Made by a program: the position numbers and the translations under genes
Notes under the pieces: generated by a model
Seen by the model: the letters and a program-made list of their open reading frames with translations, nothing else
Told to the model about the DNA's origin: nothing
The model's database searches: none
NCBI RefSeq assembly: GCF_003402535.2
Contig: NZ_AP025170.1
Location: 248,001 to 312,000 of the forward strand
DNA length: 64,000 nt
DNA from: Cupriavidus sp. P-10
GTDB lineage: Bacteria; Pseudomonadota; Gammaproteobacteria; Burkholderiales; Burkholderiaceae
Reading direction: 5' to 3'
Shown: positions 25,211 to 33,856 of the stretch, in pieces
Layout of the letters: each line of letters begins with the position of its first letter
Numbering within the stretch: the first letter of the stretch is position 1

Positions 25211-25381
25211 ATGCCCGTCTCGCCGAACCCCCGCGCCGGCGCGCGCGTGATGCCGCGCCATACCGAGCCCCCGGTGGAAGAGCCATCGCCGCCCGGCGTG
25301 CCGCCTGACTTGCCGCTGCCGCCAGAAGAGGACCCGATCCCGCCGCCGGTGGAACCGCCGGTGGCCGCGCCTTACCGCTGA
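25211..25381 (+). CDS. Short proline-rich protein, function unknown
   Basis: A 56-residue open frame with GGAG 8 bp before its ATG. The product is about one-third proline with many Glu residues (EPPVEEPSPP, LPPEEDPIPPPVEPP) and no hydrophobic segment, so it is probably a soluble, extended peptide. The gene is 72 bp downstream of the LysE exporter on the same strand. The repeated PP-V-EPP wording argues for constrained coding sequence, but this remains a prediction. Confidence 0.5.
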   Translation: MPVSPNPRAGARVMPRHTEPPVEEPSPPGVPPDLPLPPEEDPIPPPVEPPVAAPYR

Positions 25382-25389
25382 AACGACTG

Positions 25390-25581
25390 TTAGAGCGATT
25401 GACTGTCAGGCGATTCCATCCGGAAGCTCTGGCCGTCGGCCATGCGCAGTCGGGTCAGCCTGACGATTTCTTCCCCCTCCTGCCATTGCCGCGCCGGGGC
25501 TCCCTGCGGCGTGGCGCGGTGGCGCCCTAAGGTCACCAGTTCGCCGGCTACAACCTGTCGCTGCTGTCCGGCGTCTGCCAC
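25390..25581 (-). CDS. Possible small protein, function unknown
   Basis: A 63-codon open frame starting at GTG. The composition is plausible for a soluble protein (QQRQVVAGELVTLGRH, EGEEIVRLTRLRMADGQ), with a low share of Arg and Pro compared with shadow frames here. No ribosome site is clear. It is the only candidate in the 363-bp gap between the proline-rich gene and nagA; the remainder of that gap shows no other feature. Confidence 0.35.
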   Translation of the reverse strand: MADAGQQRQVVAGELVTLGRHRATPQGAPARQWQEGEEIVRLTRLRMADGQSFRMESPDSQSL

Positions 25582-25744
25582 GTCAGCTGAACGAAAGCGG
25601 CGGGCATGGCACGCTTGTCACACCCGGCGCAAAGTATGACCTGCCGCAGCACCCTGCCGCGGCCGGGTTCAGCCAGCAGGGCGCGTATGCCGGCATCGTC
25701 CACCTGTCCTGAAGGCGCGCGCTGGTGATATGGAGAGGACTGCC

Positions 25745-26848
25745 ATGAAAGGAAACATCCTGACGCCGGCAGGCTGGGTCTTCGGCGAGATCCGTGCCGG
25801 CCCGGACGGACGCATCGAGCGCATCGACGGCGTGTCTGCCACCCCCGACGGCAACGATGCCCCGTACGTGCTGCCGGGGTTTGTCGACCTGCTCAACCAC
25901 GGCGGCGGCGGCAAGGACTTCATGGACGGCGAGGCGGCGGTGCCGGCGATCTTGCGCGCGCATGTGCGCTTTGGCACCACCAGCCTGCTGGGCAGCACCA
26001 TGACCGCGCCGCCGGAGGTGCTGCTGCCGGCACTGCAGGCGCTGGACCGTGCCAGCCGCGCGCGGCCGACTGGCGCGGCGCGCATGCTTGGCGTGCATCT
26101 GGAAGGGCCGTATATCAATCCCGGCAAGCTTGGCGCGCAGCCCGACGCGTCGGCCATCGCCACGCCGGCCCAGCTGGAGCAGTACCTGGACGCGGCGCCG
26201 ATCCGCGTGGTCACGCTGGCGCCTGAGCTGCCCGGCCACCTCGACATCATCCGCGCGCTGGCCGCGCGCGGCGTGCGTGTGCAGCTGGGCCATACGCTGG
26301 GCACGTATGAAGACGCGGTTGCCGCGCTCGAGGCCGGCGCGTCCGGCTTTACCCACCTGTTCAACGCCATGACGCCGCTGCAGCACCGCGCGCCGGGCAT
26401 GGTCGCGGCGGCGCTGGCGCATGCCGAATTTGCCGAGCTGATCCCGGACCTGGTGCATGTGCATCCCGGCGCCATCCGCGCCGCGCTGCGCGCGATTCCG
26501 CGGCTGTATGCCGTGACCGATGCCACCGCCGCGGCGGGCATGCCGGACGGCGTGTATCACCTCGGCAGCCAGACCGTCTACAAGTCGGACGGCAGCGTGC
26601 GGCTGGCCGATGGCACGCTGGCCGGCAGCGTGCTGACCATGGACCAGGCGTTGCGCAATCTCGTGGCGATCGGACTGGATCTGGCCGATGCCGCGAGGCG
26701 CGTGTCTCTGTATCCGGCCCAGTACCTGGGCTTGTCCGATCGCGGCGCGCTCGCCGCCGGCTGCTGGGCCGACGCGGTCGTGCTGGACCGCGCACTGGCG
26801 GTCCGCAGCGTCTATGTCGAAGGAGAATGCTGTGTCGAGAATGCCTGA
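25745..26848 (+). CDS. nagA: N-acetylglucosamine-6-phosphate deacetylase
   Basis: Amidohydrolase-superfamily enzyme removing acetate from GlcNAc-6-phosphate, 367 residues. The start MKGNILTPAG follows GGAGAGG at 6 bp; an ATG 15 bp upstream overlaps that site. Landmarks are LPGFVDLLNHGGGGKDFMDG (first strand, with LNHG instead of the HxH seen in some relatives), the metal-binding Glu in GVHLEGPYINPGKLGAQ, the His of QLGHTLGTYEDAVAAL and SGFTHLFNAMTPLQHRAPG, and catalytic Asp in YAVTDATAAAG. No nagB or PTS gene is adjacent, so a role in cell-wall amino-sugar recycling is more likely than in GlcNAc growth. Confidence 0.88.
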   Translation: MKGNILTPAGWVFGEIRAGPDGRIERIDGVSATPDGNDAPYVLPGFVDLLNHGGGGKDFMDGEAAVPAILRAHVRFGTTSLLGSTMTAPPEVLLPALQALDRASRARPTGAARMLGVHLEGPYINPGKLGAQPDASAIATPAQLEQYLDAAPIRVVTLAPELPGHLDIIRALAARGVRVQLGHTLGTYEDAVAALEAGASGFTHLFNAMTPLQHRAPGMVAAALAHAEFAELIPDLVHVHPGAIRAALRAIPRLYAVTDATAAAGMPDGVYHLGSQTVYKSDGSVRLADGTLAGSVLTMDQALRNLVAIGLDLADAARRVSLYPAQYLGLSDRGALAAGCWADAVVLDRALAVRSVYVEGECCVENA

Positions 26849-26919
26849 GACCCGCTGATCGCCACCGATGCCAACGATTCCCGCTTGTGCCGGCGCCCCC
26901 GGCATGCAAGGAGCCCGCC

Positions 26920-28407
26920 ATGCCATCCACCCGTTCCGCCTCTTCCTTTGGCAGCGCCGACCCGCGGCCGCTGGACCTTGTCATCTTCGGCGGCGCCGGC
27001 GACTTGTCGGCGCGCAAGCTGCTGCCTTCGCTGTATATGTGCCATCGCGACGGCAACCTGCCTGACGGCACCCGCATCATCGGCGTAGGCCGCCACCCGT
27101 GGAATGCCGAGGCCTTTGTCAATTTTGCCAACGACAGCGCGCAAGGCTTTGTCGATGCCCGCTATCTCGATCCGGCCAGGTGGCAGGCCTTCCTGCAGCG
27201 GCTCGACTACGTACGCCTGGATGCATCGCAGCCCGGAGACTATCCCGCGCTGGCCGCGCAGCTGCGCAACGACGCGCTGCGCATTTTCTACATGGCGATG
27301 CCGCCGGGGCTGTTCGCCGCGACCTGCGACAACCTGGCCGGCCATGGGCTGATCGCCGACGACACGCGCCTGGTGCTGGAGAAACCGCTGGGCGTCGACC
27401 TGGTCTCGGCCATCTCCATCGGCGAAGTGGTCAGCCGCTACTTTACGGAAGACCGCACCTACCGCATCGACCATTACCTCGGCAAGGAAACGGTGCAGAA
27501 CCTGATGGCGCTGCGCTTCGGCAACTCGATCTTCGAACCGCTGTGGCGCACGCCGTTTGTGCGCAGCGTGCAGATCACCGTCGCCGAGACCGTGGGCGTG
27601 GGCACGCGCGGCGGCTTCTACGACGAAGCCGGCGCCATGCGCGACATGGTGCAGAACCACCTGCTGCAGCTGGTCAGCATCCTGGCGATGGAGCCGCCCG
27701 CGTCGCTGAACTCGGACGCGGTGCGCGACGAGAAGCTCAAGGTGCTGCGCTCGCTGCGGCCGATGTCGGCTGAGGACGTGCGCCGCAATACCGTGCGGGG
27801 CCAGTACACCGCGGGCGCGATCGCCGGCGAACTGGTGCGCGGCTACCTGCAGGAAGCTGGCATCCCGCCCGACAGCCGCACCGAGACCTTTGTCGCAATG
27901 CGCGCCGAGCTGGGTACCTGGCGCTGGAACAAGGTGCCGTTCTACCTGCGCACCGGCAAGCGCATGCAGGAGCGCGTGACCGAGGTGGTGATCCACTTCT
28001 CCGAGGTGCCGCATTCGATCTTCGACAGCGGCAGCACGCTGCAGCCCAACCGCATGGTGATCCGGCTGCAGCCGGAAGAATCGGTGCGGCTGACGCTGAT
28101 GGTCAAGCAGCCGGGCGAGGGCATGAAGCTCAAGCCGCTGAGCCTGGCGCTGAACCTCGACTCGGCCTTCACCACGCGGCGCGCCGAAGCCTATGAGCGG
28201 CTGCTGCTCGACGTGATCCGCGGCCGGCTGGCGTTGTTCGTGCGGCACGACGAGCTGCAGGCCGCATGGACCTGGGTCGATCCGATCCTGGAAGCGTGGC
28301 GGCAGCAGGATGAAGGGCCGCGGCCTTATACCTCGGGCACGTGGGGGCCGGCGGCATCGTCGGCGTTCATGGCGCGGGAGGGCGTCCAGTGGTCGGAGGA
28401 AGCATGA
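26920..28407 (+). CDS. zwf: Glucose-6-phosphate 1-dehydrogenase
   Basis: Oxidises glucose-6-phosphate to 6-phosphogluconolactone with NAD(P)+, feeding the Entner-Doudoroff or pentose phosphate route; 495 residues, the usual length. The N-terminal Rossmann motif is FGGAGDLSARKLLPSLY, followed by LVLEKPLGVDL and the active-site signature RIDHYLGKETVQNLMALRFGN containing the catalytic His. The start MPSTRSASS has AAGGAG 7 bp upstream; the upstream frame overlaps the end of nagA. It lies 71 bp after nagA. No edd, eda or pgl gene is nearby. Confidence 0.94.
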   Translation: MPSTRSASSFGSADPRPLDLVIFGGAGDLSARKLLPSLYMCHRDGNLPDGTRIIGVGRHPWNAEAFVNFANDSAQGFVDARYLDPARWQAFLQRLDYVRLDASQPGDYPALAAQLRNDALRIFYMAMPPGLFAATCDNLAGHGLIADDTRLVLEKPLGVDLVSAISIGEVVSRYFTEDRTYRIDHYLGKETVQNLMALRFGNSIFEPLWRTPFVRSVQITVAETVGVGTRGGFYDEAGAMRDMVQNHLLQLVSILAMEPPASLNSDAVRDEKLKVLRSLRPMSAEDVRRNTVRGQYTAGAIAGELVRGYLQEAGIPPDSRTETFVAMRAELGTWRWNKVPFYLRTGKRMQERVTEVVIHFSEVPHSIFDSGSTLQPNRMVIRLQPEESVRLTLMVKQPGEGMKLKPLSLALNLDSAFTTRRAEAYERLLLDVIRGRLALFVRHDELQAAWTWVDPILEAWRQQDEGPRPYTSGTWGPAASSAFMAREGVQWSEEA

Positions 28408-28472
28408 CCGGGTAGATGGAGCTGGCGGTCGTGCAGCAAGGCCCGGCGCGCCGGTGCGGCTTGACCGCTCGC

Positions 28473-30017
28473 CTAGCCGGATGCCATCCGCAGCGCGCGC
28501 CGGTACTGGATCGCCTCGGCTACATGCTCGGCGCTCAGTACCGCCGCGCCTTCCAGGTCGGCAATCGTGCGCGCCACCTTCAGTACACGGAAGTAGGAGC
28601 GTGCCGACCACGCCAGCCGCGTCATCGCCCCGCGCAGCAGCGCCTGTGCCTGCGGCTCCGGCACGCAGTGCTGCTCGATCTCGCGCCCGCCCAGTTCGCT
28701 GTTGGGCTTGCCTTGCCGGGTCAGCTGCAGCATGCGCGCCGCCAGCACGCGTTCGCGCACCGCGGCGCTGGGTTCGCCGGGCGGGCCGTCGAGCATCTCG
28801 CCCTGGTCCTGGGCGGGCACTTCCACCTGCAGGTCGATCCGGTCGAGCATCGGCCCGGAGATGCGCGACTGATACCGCCGCACCTGGTCGGGCGTGCAGC
28901 GGCAGGGGCGGTCAGGATGGCCCAGGTAGCCGCACGGGCACGGGTTCATCGCCGCCACGAACTGGAAGCTGGCAGGGAAGTCGGCATGCCCGTTGGCGCG
29001 GGCGATGGTGATGCGCCCGGATTCCAGCGGCTCGCGCAGGACTTCCAGCACGCGGCGGTCGAACTCCGGCAGTTCATCCAGGAACAGCACACCGTGGTGC
29101 GCCAGCGAGATCTCGCCGGGGCGCGGGTTGCCGCCGCCGCCAACCATGGCCGGGCCCGACGCGGTGTGGTGCGGCGCGCGGCAGGAGCGCTGGCCCCACA
29201 GCGCGGTACGGAAGCCGCCGGGCGTCAGGCTCATGACCGCGGCGGATTCCAGTGCTTCCTGCAGCGACATCGGCGGCAGCAGGCCCGGCAGGCGCTGGGC
29301 CAGCATCGACTTGCCGGTGCCGGGCGGGCCGACCAGCAGGGCCGAGTGCTTGCCTGCGGCTGCCACTTCCATGGCTCGGCGCGCCTGCGCCTGGCCGCGC
29401 ACGTCGCGCATGTCGGGGCCGCTGGCAACCGATTGCGGCAGCGCGGCGGGGGCGGCGCGCGGCAGGCGGGCGTCGGGCAGGGCGCCGAGGTGCTCGCACA
29501 CCTCGCGCAGCGTGGCGGCGGCGTGGACCGCCAGGTCTTCGATCAAGGCCGCTTCGGAGCCGTTGTCGCGGGCCACCAGGAACGCGCGTGGGGCGGCGCC
29601 GGCCCCGTGGCGCGCGGCGTTGTCCTGCGCCAGGCCCATCGCCATGGCCAACGCGCCGCGCACCGGCCGCAACTCGCCGGACAGGGACAGCTCGGCGGCG
29701 AATTCATGGTGGTCGAGCGCATCGGCCGGGATCTGGCCGCTGGCGGCCAGGATGCCCAGCGCGATCGCCAGGTCGAAGCGGCCGGACTCCTTGGGCAGGT
29801 CGGCCGGCGCCAGGTTGACGGTGATGCGGCGGTTGGGGAACTCGTAGCCGCTGTTGAGGATGGCGGCGCGCACGCGCTCGCGGCTCTCGCGCACGCCGGT
29901 GTCGGCCAGCCCGACGATGGTGAAGACCGGCAGGCCGTTGGCCAGGTGGGTCTCGACGCGCACCGGCGGCGCCGCGATCCCGGTCAGCGCCCGGCTACCC
30001 AGGACGGCGAGGCTCAT
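28473..30017 (-). CDS. comM: YifB/ComM-family Mg chelatase-like AAA+ protein
   Basis: A 514-residue AAA+ protein of the YifB/ComM family. In Vibrio, ComM is a branch-migration helicase acting in natural transformation. An N-terminal Lon-like domain (about 1-170, MSLAVLGSRALTGIAAPPV, NLAPADLPKESGRFDLAIALGIL) precedes the Mg-chelatase AAA+ domain with Walker A GPPGTGKSMLAQRLPGLLPP, Walker B GVLFLDELPEF, and FVAAMNPCPCGYLGHPDRPCRC with clustered cysteines. The C-terminal domain ends EAIQYRRALRMASG. It is convergent with zwf and lies downstream of ubiK on the same strand beyond a terminator. Confidence 0.92.
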   Translation of the reverse strand: MSLAVLGSRALTGIAAPPVRVETHLANGLPVFTIVGLADTGVRESRERVRAAILNSGYEFPNRRITVNLAPADLPKESGRFDLAIALGILAASGQIPADALDHHEFAAELSLSGELRPVRGALAMAMGLAQDNAARHGAGAAPRAFLVARDNGSEAALIEDLAVHAAATLREVCEHLGALPDARLPRAAPAALPQSVASGPDMRDVRGQAQARRAMEVAAAGKHSALLVGPPGTGKSMLAQRLPGLLPPMSLQEALESAAVMSLTPGGFRTALWGQRSCRAPHHTASGPAMVGGGGNPRPGEISLAHHGVLFLDELPEFDRRVLEVLREPLESGRITIARANGHADFPASFQFVAAMNPCPCGYLGHPDRPCRCTPDQVRRYQSRISGPMLDRIDLQVEVPAQDQGEMLDGPPGEPSAAVRERVLAARMLQLTRQGKPNSELGGREIEQHCVPEPQAQALLRGAMTRLAWSARSYFRVLKVARTIADLEGAAVLSAEHVAEAIQYRRALRMASG

Positions 30018-30058
30018 GCCGGGTCTCCCACGACAACTAACCGTCGCCGATTTGTTAA

Positions 30059-30088
30059 CGAAAAAGGCCGCCAGGATTAGCGGCCTTT
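30059..30088 (-). terminator. Rho-independent terminator after ubiK
   Basis: A perfect 9-bp stem (AAAGGCCGC/GCGGCCTTT, 8-nt loop) followed on the minus strand by additional Ts. It lies between the ubiK stop and the comM start and would separate their transcripts. Confidence 0.8.
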
Positions 30089-30123
30089 GGACAGGCTGGC
30101 TTGAGTGGGCCGGAGCGGCAGTC

Positions 30124-30402
30124 TCATGCGCCCCCGGTCGAATCCACTGCGCCGGCGCCCGGCGGGATGCCCGCACGGCGCTCCAGTTCGGCCACGCGGG
30201 CTTCCAGCTCCTCGAGCCGGGAGCGGGTACGGGCCAGCACCTGCGACTGGACGTCGAATTCCTCGCGGGTGACCAGGTCGAGGCGGGCAAAGCCCTGCGT
30301 CATCATGCTGCGCACGTTTTTCTCGATGTCCCTTGCCGGCGAATTGCGCAGCGCCTCGCTGACCTTGTTCTGCAGGTCGTTGAAGAGATCGGTCGGTTTC
30401 AT
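30124..30402 (-). CDS. ubiK: Ubiquinone biosynthesis accessory factor UbiK (YqiC)
   Basis: A 92-residue BMFP-domain protein which in enterobacteria assists the aerobic ubiquinone biosynthesis complex. The start MKPTDLFNDLQNKVSEAL is fixed by AAGGAG 6 bp upstream. Features are an amphipathic N-terminal helix, DIEKNVRSMMTQGFARLDLVTREEFDVQ, and a C-terminal coiled coil (LARTRSRLEELEARVAELERR) for trimerisation, followed by a flexible Gly/Ala tail. An NtrC-like palindrome lies only 14 bp upstream of the start codon, probably belonging to the divergent nitrogen operon. Confidence 0.9.
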   Translation of the reverse strand: MKPTDLFNDLQNKVSEALRNSPARDIEKNVRSMMTQGFARLDLVTREEFDVQSQVLARTRSRLEELEARVAELERRAGIPPGAGAVDSTGGA

Positions 30403-30415
30403 GGTTTCTCCTTTG

Positions 30416-30432
30416 TGCACCTAACTGGTGCC
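30416..30432. promoter_or_regulatory. NtrC-like binding palindrome
   Basis: TGCACC-N5-GGTGCC matches the enterobacterial NtrC consensus TGCACC-N5-GGTGCA at 11 of 12 positions. It lies about 300 bp upstream of the predicted sigma-54 start site of the porin-glnK-amtB operon and 14 bp upstream of ubiK. Enhancer sites can act over this distance. The intervening sequence (30433-30703) shows no gene and no second clear site. Confidence 0.55.
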
Positions 30433-30703
30433 AATCCCGGTGGACATCTGGCGTATAGCGCGCTTTCGCACAGGTTTTGGGCGCCCCCAATGCGGGCGGG
30501 ATCCCGTGGCATGGCCGCACGCAGCCACCGTCAGGACTCGATTATCGCCCCTGCGGCACGTGGACGAAAGCTCCGGCGTGCCCGTCTTTACACCTTTTAA
30601 CGTGATTTGCCTTTGCTGCAAGGCAGATTCAAGCGGGGCGTGGGTCACTGGGGTTCGCTCCGGCAACGCGAGGCGTGCCTGCGCCGGCAACTTTTCGATC
30701 GGC

Positions 30704-30719
30704 TGGCACGGCAGTTGCA
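30704..30719 (+). promoter_or_regulatory. Sigma-54 (-24/-12) promoter of the porin-glnK-amtB operon
   Basis: TGGCAC-N5-TTGCA is an exact fit to the sigma-54 consensus with correct 12-bp GG-to-GC spacing. Predicted start near 30730, leader about 63 nt to the porin ATG. Together with the NtrC-like site and the downstream glnK-amtB genes it indicates nitrogen-limitation control. Confidence 0.88.
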
Positions 30720-30792
30720 GTAGTGATGCCGCCTGCCTCACCGAAATTCAAACAAACGAAATCCGAGCCACAACGAAAAGGAGAAGAAATCC

Positions 30793-31587
30793 ATGAAGAA
30801 GTTGGCCCTTGCAGTCAGCGCGGTCGTCCTGTCCAGCGCCGCCGCCACCGCCGTTGCGCAGAGCACCGACGCGGCCCCGGCGCCCGCTGCCGCCGCTGCC
30901 GAGCCGGCATCGCCACATACCTTTACGGCCAACGTGTCGCTGGTCTCTGACTACCGCTATCGCGGCATCAGCCAGACCAACCTGCGCCCGGCCATCCAGG
31001 GTGGCTTTGACTACGCGCATGAGAGCGGCTTCTACGTGGGTAACTGGAACTCGAGCATCAGCTGGCTCGAGGACGCCAACCCGGCCGTGTCGGCGCCGGT
31101 CGAGATGGACTTCTACGGCGGCTTCAAGAACACCTTCAAGGTTGCCGGCACGGAATTCAACTATGACCTGGGCGTGCTCGAGTACTACTACCCGGGCGGC
31201 TACAACAATCCGCGCCCGTACACCACCGAGCTGTATGCCGGCATTGGCTGGGGCCCGGTGTTCCTGAAGTACTCGCACTCGGTCACCAACCTGTTCGGCT
31301 GGGCCGACAGCAAGAACAGCTACTACGTCGACCTGACGGCCAACGTGCCGCTGAACTTCTGGGACCTGACGCTGAACGCGCACGTCGGCTACCAGGGCGT
31401 GAGGCACAACAGTGACGCGTCCTACACCGACTGGAAGATCGGCCTGACCAAGGACCTGGGCAAGGGCTTCGCGCTGGCGGTGGCCTATGTCGACACCAAC
31501 GCCAAGGAAGTGGCTTACACCAGCGTCAACCGTGGCCGCTACCTGGGCAAGGCGACGGCCTGGGCCTCCATCACCAAGACTTTCTAA
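30793..31587 (+). CDS. TorF-family putative porin
   Basis: A 264-residue predicted outer-membrane beta-barrel protein of the conserved proteobacterial TorF / gcw_chp family. A signal peptide (KKLALAVSAVVLSSAAATAVAQ, cleavage about residue 23) and an Ala/Pro-rich spacer precede alternating strands, including the family start FTANVSLVSDYRYRGISQTNLRPAIQGGFDY, with SGFYVGNWNSSISW and LEYYYPGGYNNPR, ending in aromatic Phe (ASITKTF) as outer-membrane barrels do. AAAGGAG precedes the ATG by 11 bp. It is the first gene of the nitrogen-regulated operon, 54 bp before glnK, so it may admit a nitrogen compound; the solute is unknown. Confidence 0.87.
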   Translation: MKKLALAVSAVVLSSAAATAVAQSTDAAPAPAAAAAEPASPHTFTANVSLVSDYRYRGISQTNLRPAIQGGFDYAHESGFYVGNWNSSISWLEDANPAVSAPVEMDFYGGFKNTFKVAGTEFNYDLGVLEYYYPGGYNNPRPYTTELYAGIGWGPVFLKYSHSVTNLFGWADSKNSYYVDLTANVPLNFWDLTLNAHVGYQGVRHNSDASYTDWKIGLTKDLGKGFALAVAYVDTNAKEVAYTSVNRGRYLGKATAWASITKTF

Positions 31588-31980
<393 letters not shown>

Positions 31981-32012
31981 CCCAAGACAGCATAGAGACA
32001 GAGGTTAATCAC

Positions 32013-33563
32013 ATGAAAACCTGGATCAAGCGATTCCTGACGGCCGGTGCGATGGCGCTGGCCATCGGCACGGCGGGCGTGGGCATGTCCGCGCCGGCCG
32101 CCGCACAGGACAAGCCGGCGGCGGAGGCTTCGGCCCCGGCCGCCTCCGCCGCCGCCCCCGCTGCTGCCGCCGCGGCACCTGCAGCCGCCCCCGCCGCAGC
32201 TGCCCCGGCCGCCGCCCCCGCGGAAGCCGCTGCCGCCGCACCGGCCGCGCCGCAGCCCAACAAGGGCGACGTGGCCTGGCTGCTGGTGGCCACCGCCTTC
32301 GTCATCCTGATGACACTGCCCGGCCTGGCGCTGTTCTACGGCGGCCTGGTCCGGTCCAAGAACATGCTGTCGGTGCTGATGCAGTGCCTGGTGATCTTCT
32401 CGCTGGTGGCGCTGCTGTGGGCGATCTACGGCTACAGCTTCGCCTTCACCGAGGGCAACGCGTTCTTCGGCGGCACCGACCGGCTCTTCATGAAGGGCCT
32501 GACGGTGGAAGCCATGGCGGCCACCTTCAGCAAGGGCGTGGTGATCCCGGAACTGGCCTTCTTCGCCTTCCAGTGCGCCTTCGCCTGCATCACCTGCGGC
32601 CTGATCATCGGTGCCTTTGCGGAGCGTGCGCGCTTCTCTGCCGTGCTGGTGTTCGTGGTGCTGTGGTTCACCTTCGCCTACATCCCGATGGCGCACATGG
32701 TCTGGTTCTGGCCGGGTCCTGACGCCTACACCGACGCTGCCGCCGGCGCTGCCGCGACCGCCAAGTCGGGCTGGCTGTTCCAGAAGGGCGCGCTCGACTA
32801 CGCGGGCGGCACCGTGGTGCACATCAACGCCGCCGTGGCGGGGCTGGTGGGCGCGTACATGTTCGGCAAGCGCATCGGCTTCGGCCGCGAGGCGATCCGT
32901 CCGCACAGCCTGACCTTCACCATGGTCGGTGCCTCGCTGCTGTGGTTCGGCTGGTTCGGCTTCAATGCCGGTTCGGGCCTGGAAGCCAGCGCCGGTGCCG
33001 CCCTGGCCTTCGTCAACACGCTGCTGGCCACCTGCGCCGCGGTGCTGGCGTGGACCTTCGGCGAATGGATCAGCAAGGGCAAGCCGTCGATGCTGGGCGG
33101 TGCCTCGGGCGCGGTGGCCGGCCTGGTGGCGATCACCCCGGCAGCCGGCTTCGTCGGCCCGATGGGCTCGATCGTGATGGGCCTGGTGGCTGGCCTGCTG
33201 TGCCTGTGGGGTGTGAGCGGCCTGAAGCGCATGCTGGGCATGGACGACTCGCTGGACGTGTTCGGCGTGCACGGCGTGGGCGGTATCGTGGGTGCGCTGC
33301 TGACCGGCGTGTTCGCCGCGCCCAGCCTGGGCGGCACCGGCATCTATGACTACGTGGCCAACAAGGTGGCGGACGATTATTCGATCGCCGGCCAGCTCTG
33401 GATCCAGTTCGAGGGCGTACTGACCACGGTGGTGTGGTCGGGAATCGTCTCCTTCGTCGCCTACAAGCTGGTCGACATGCTGATCGGCCTGCGGGTGCCG
33501 GAAGACGAAGAGCGCGAAGGCCTCGATATCACCTCGCATGGCGAGACCGCATATGAAGTCTGA
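32013..33563 (+). CDS. amtB: Ammonium transporter AmtB
   Basis: Inner-membrane ammonium channel, 516 residues. A cleavable signal (MKTWIKRFLTAGAMALAIGTAGVGMSAPAAAQ in outline) is followed by a long Ala/Pro-rich spacer (about 32-86) before the first core helix GDVAWLLVATAFVILMT. Core features are LFYGGLVRSKNMLSVLMQ, AFFAFQCAFACITCGLIIGAFAERARF, the twin pore histidines in VVHINAAVAGLVGA and VFGVHGVGGIVGALLTG, and the cytoplasmic tail for GlnK docking. The start ATG is preferred to a GTG at 31977 overlapping the glnK stop. A clear terminator follows. Confidence 0.95.
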   Translation: MKTWIKRFLTAGAMALAIGTAGVGMSAPAAAQDKPAAEASAPAASAAAPAAAAAAPAAAPAAAAPAAAPAEAAAAAPAAPQPNKGDVAWLLVATAFVILMTLPGLALFYGGLVRSKNMLSVLMQCLVIFSLVALLWAIYGYSFAFTEGNAFFGGTDRLFMKGLTVEAMAATFSKGVVIPELAFFAFQCAFACITCGLIIGAFAERARFSAVLVFVVLWFTFAYIPMAHMVWFWPGPDAYTDAAAGAAATAKSGWLFQKGALDYAGGTVVHINAAVAGLVGAYMFGKRIGFGREAIRPHSLTFTMVGASLLWFGWFGFNAGSGLEASAGAALAFVNTLLATCAAVLAWTFGEWISKGKPSMLGGASGAVAGLVAITPAAGFVGPMGSIVMGLVAGLLCLWGVSGLKRMLGMDDSLDVFGVHGVGGIVGALLTGVFAAPSLGGTGIYDYVANKVADDYSIAGQLWIQFEGVLTTVVWSGIVSFVAYKLVDMLIGLRVPEDEEREGLDITSHGETAYEV

Positions 33564-33616
33564 TCGCAAAGGTGTTGTGCTGGAGAGCTGATTGGGAATC
33601 TTCTCTCAGGAGTTTC

Positions 33617-33642
33617 GCCCGGCCGCGTGCCGGGCTTTTTTC
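33617..33642 (+). terminator. Rho-independent terminator after amtB
   Basis: Stem GCCCGG/CCGGGC (7-nt loop) followed by a six-T run, 54 bp after the amtB stop codon. It closes the porin-glnK-amtB operon. Confidence 0.88.
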
Positions 33643-33821
33643 TTTGTCTTATCAAGCGGGCATCAGGTCCGGGCGGATCGCCGTCCCGGACCGCGGCGGG
33701 GCGCCCGGAGAAAACTCGCAAAAGGCGCCAGCCCAATGCCCGCATGGACTGGCGGCAGATCTCCCCGCACCGCGCACGGGCTTTTCGCAAAGTGCTTAAC
33801 TCCGATCTTAAAAAGCTTCAA

Positions 33822-33850
33822 TTGTCTTTAATGTGCGGGGCACATACATT
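33822..33850 (+). promoter_or_regulatory. Sigma-70-like promoter in the amtB-gshA gap
   Basis: TTGTCT, a 17-bp spacer and TACATT match the -35/-10 pattern. Predicted start near 33857. Within 85 bp a strong terminator follows, so the promoter would yield a short transcript or a gshA leader. The stretch 33643-33821 between the amtB terminator and this promoter shows no gene. Confidence 0.45.
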
Positions 33851-33856
33851 GCCAGT

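Noticed and set aside
30433..30703. Second NtrC site and an IHF site between the distant NtrC box and the sigma-54 promoter
   Set aside because: The sequences near 30470 and 30595 match the consensus too poorly to call.
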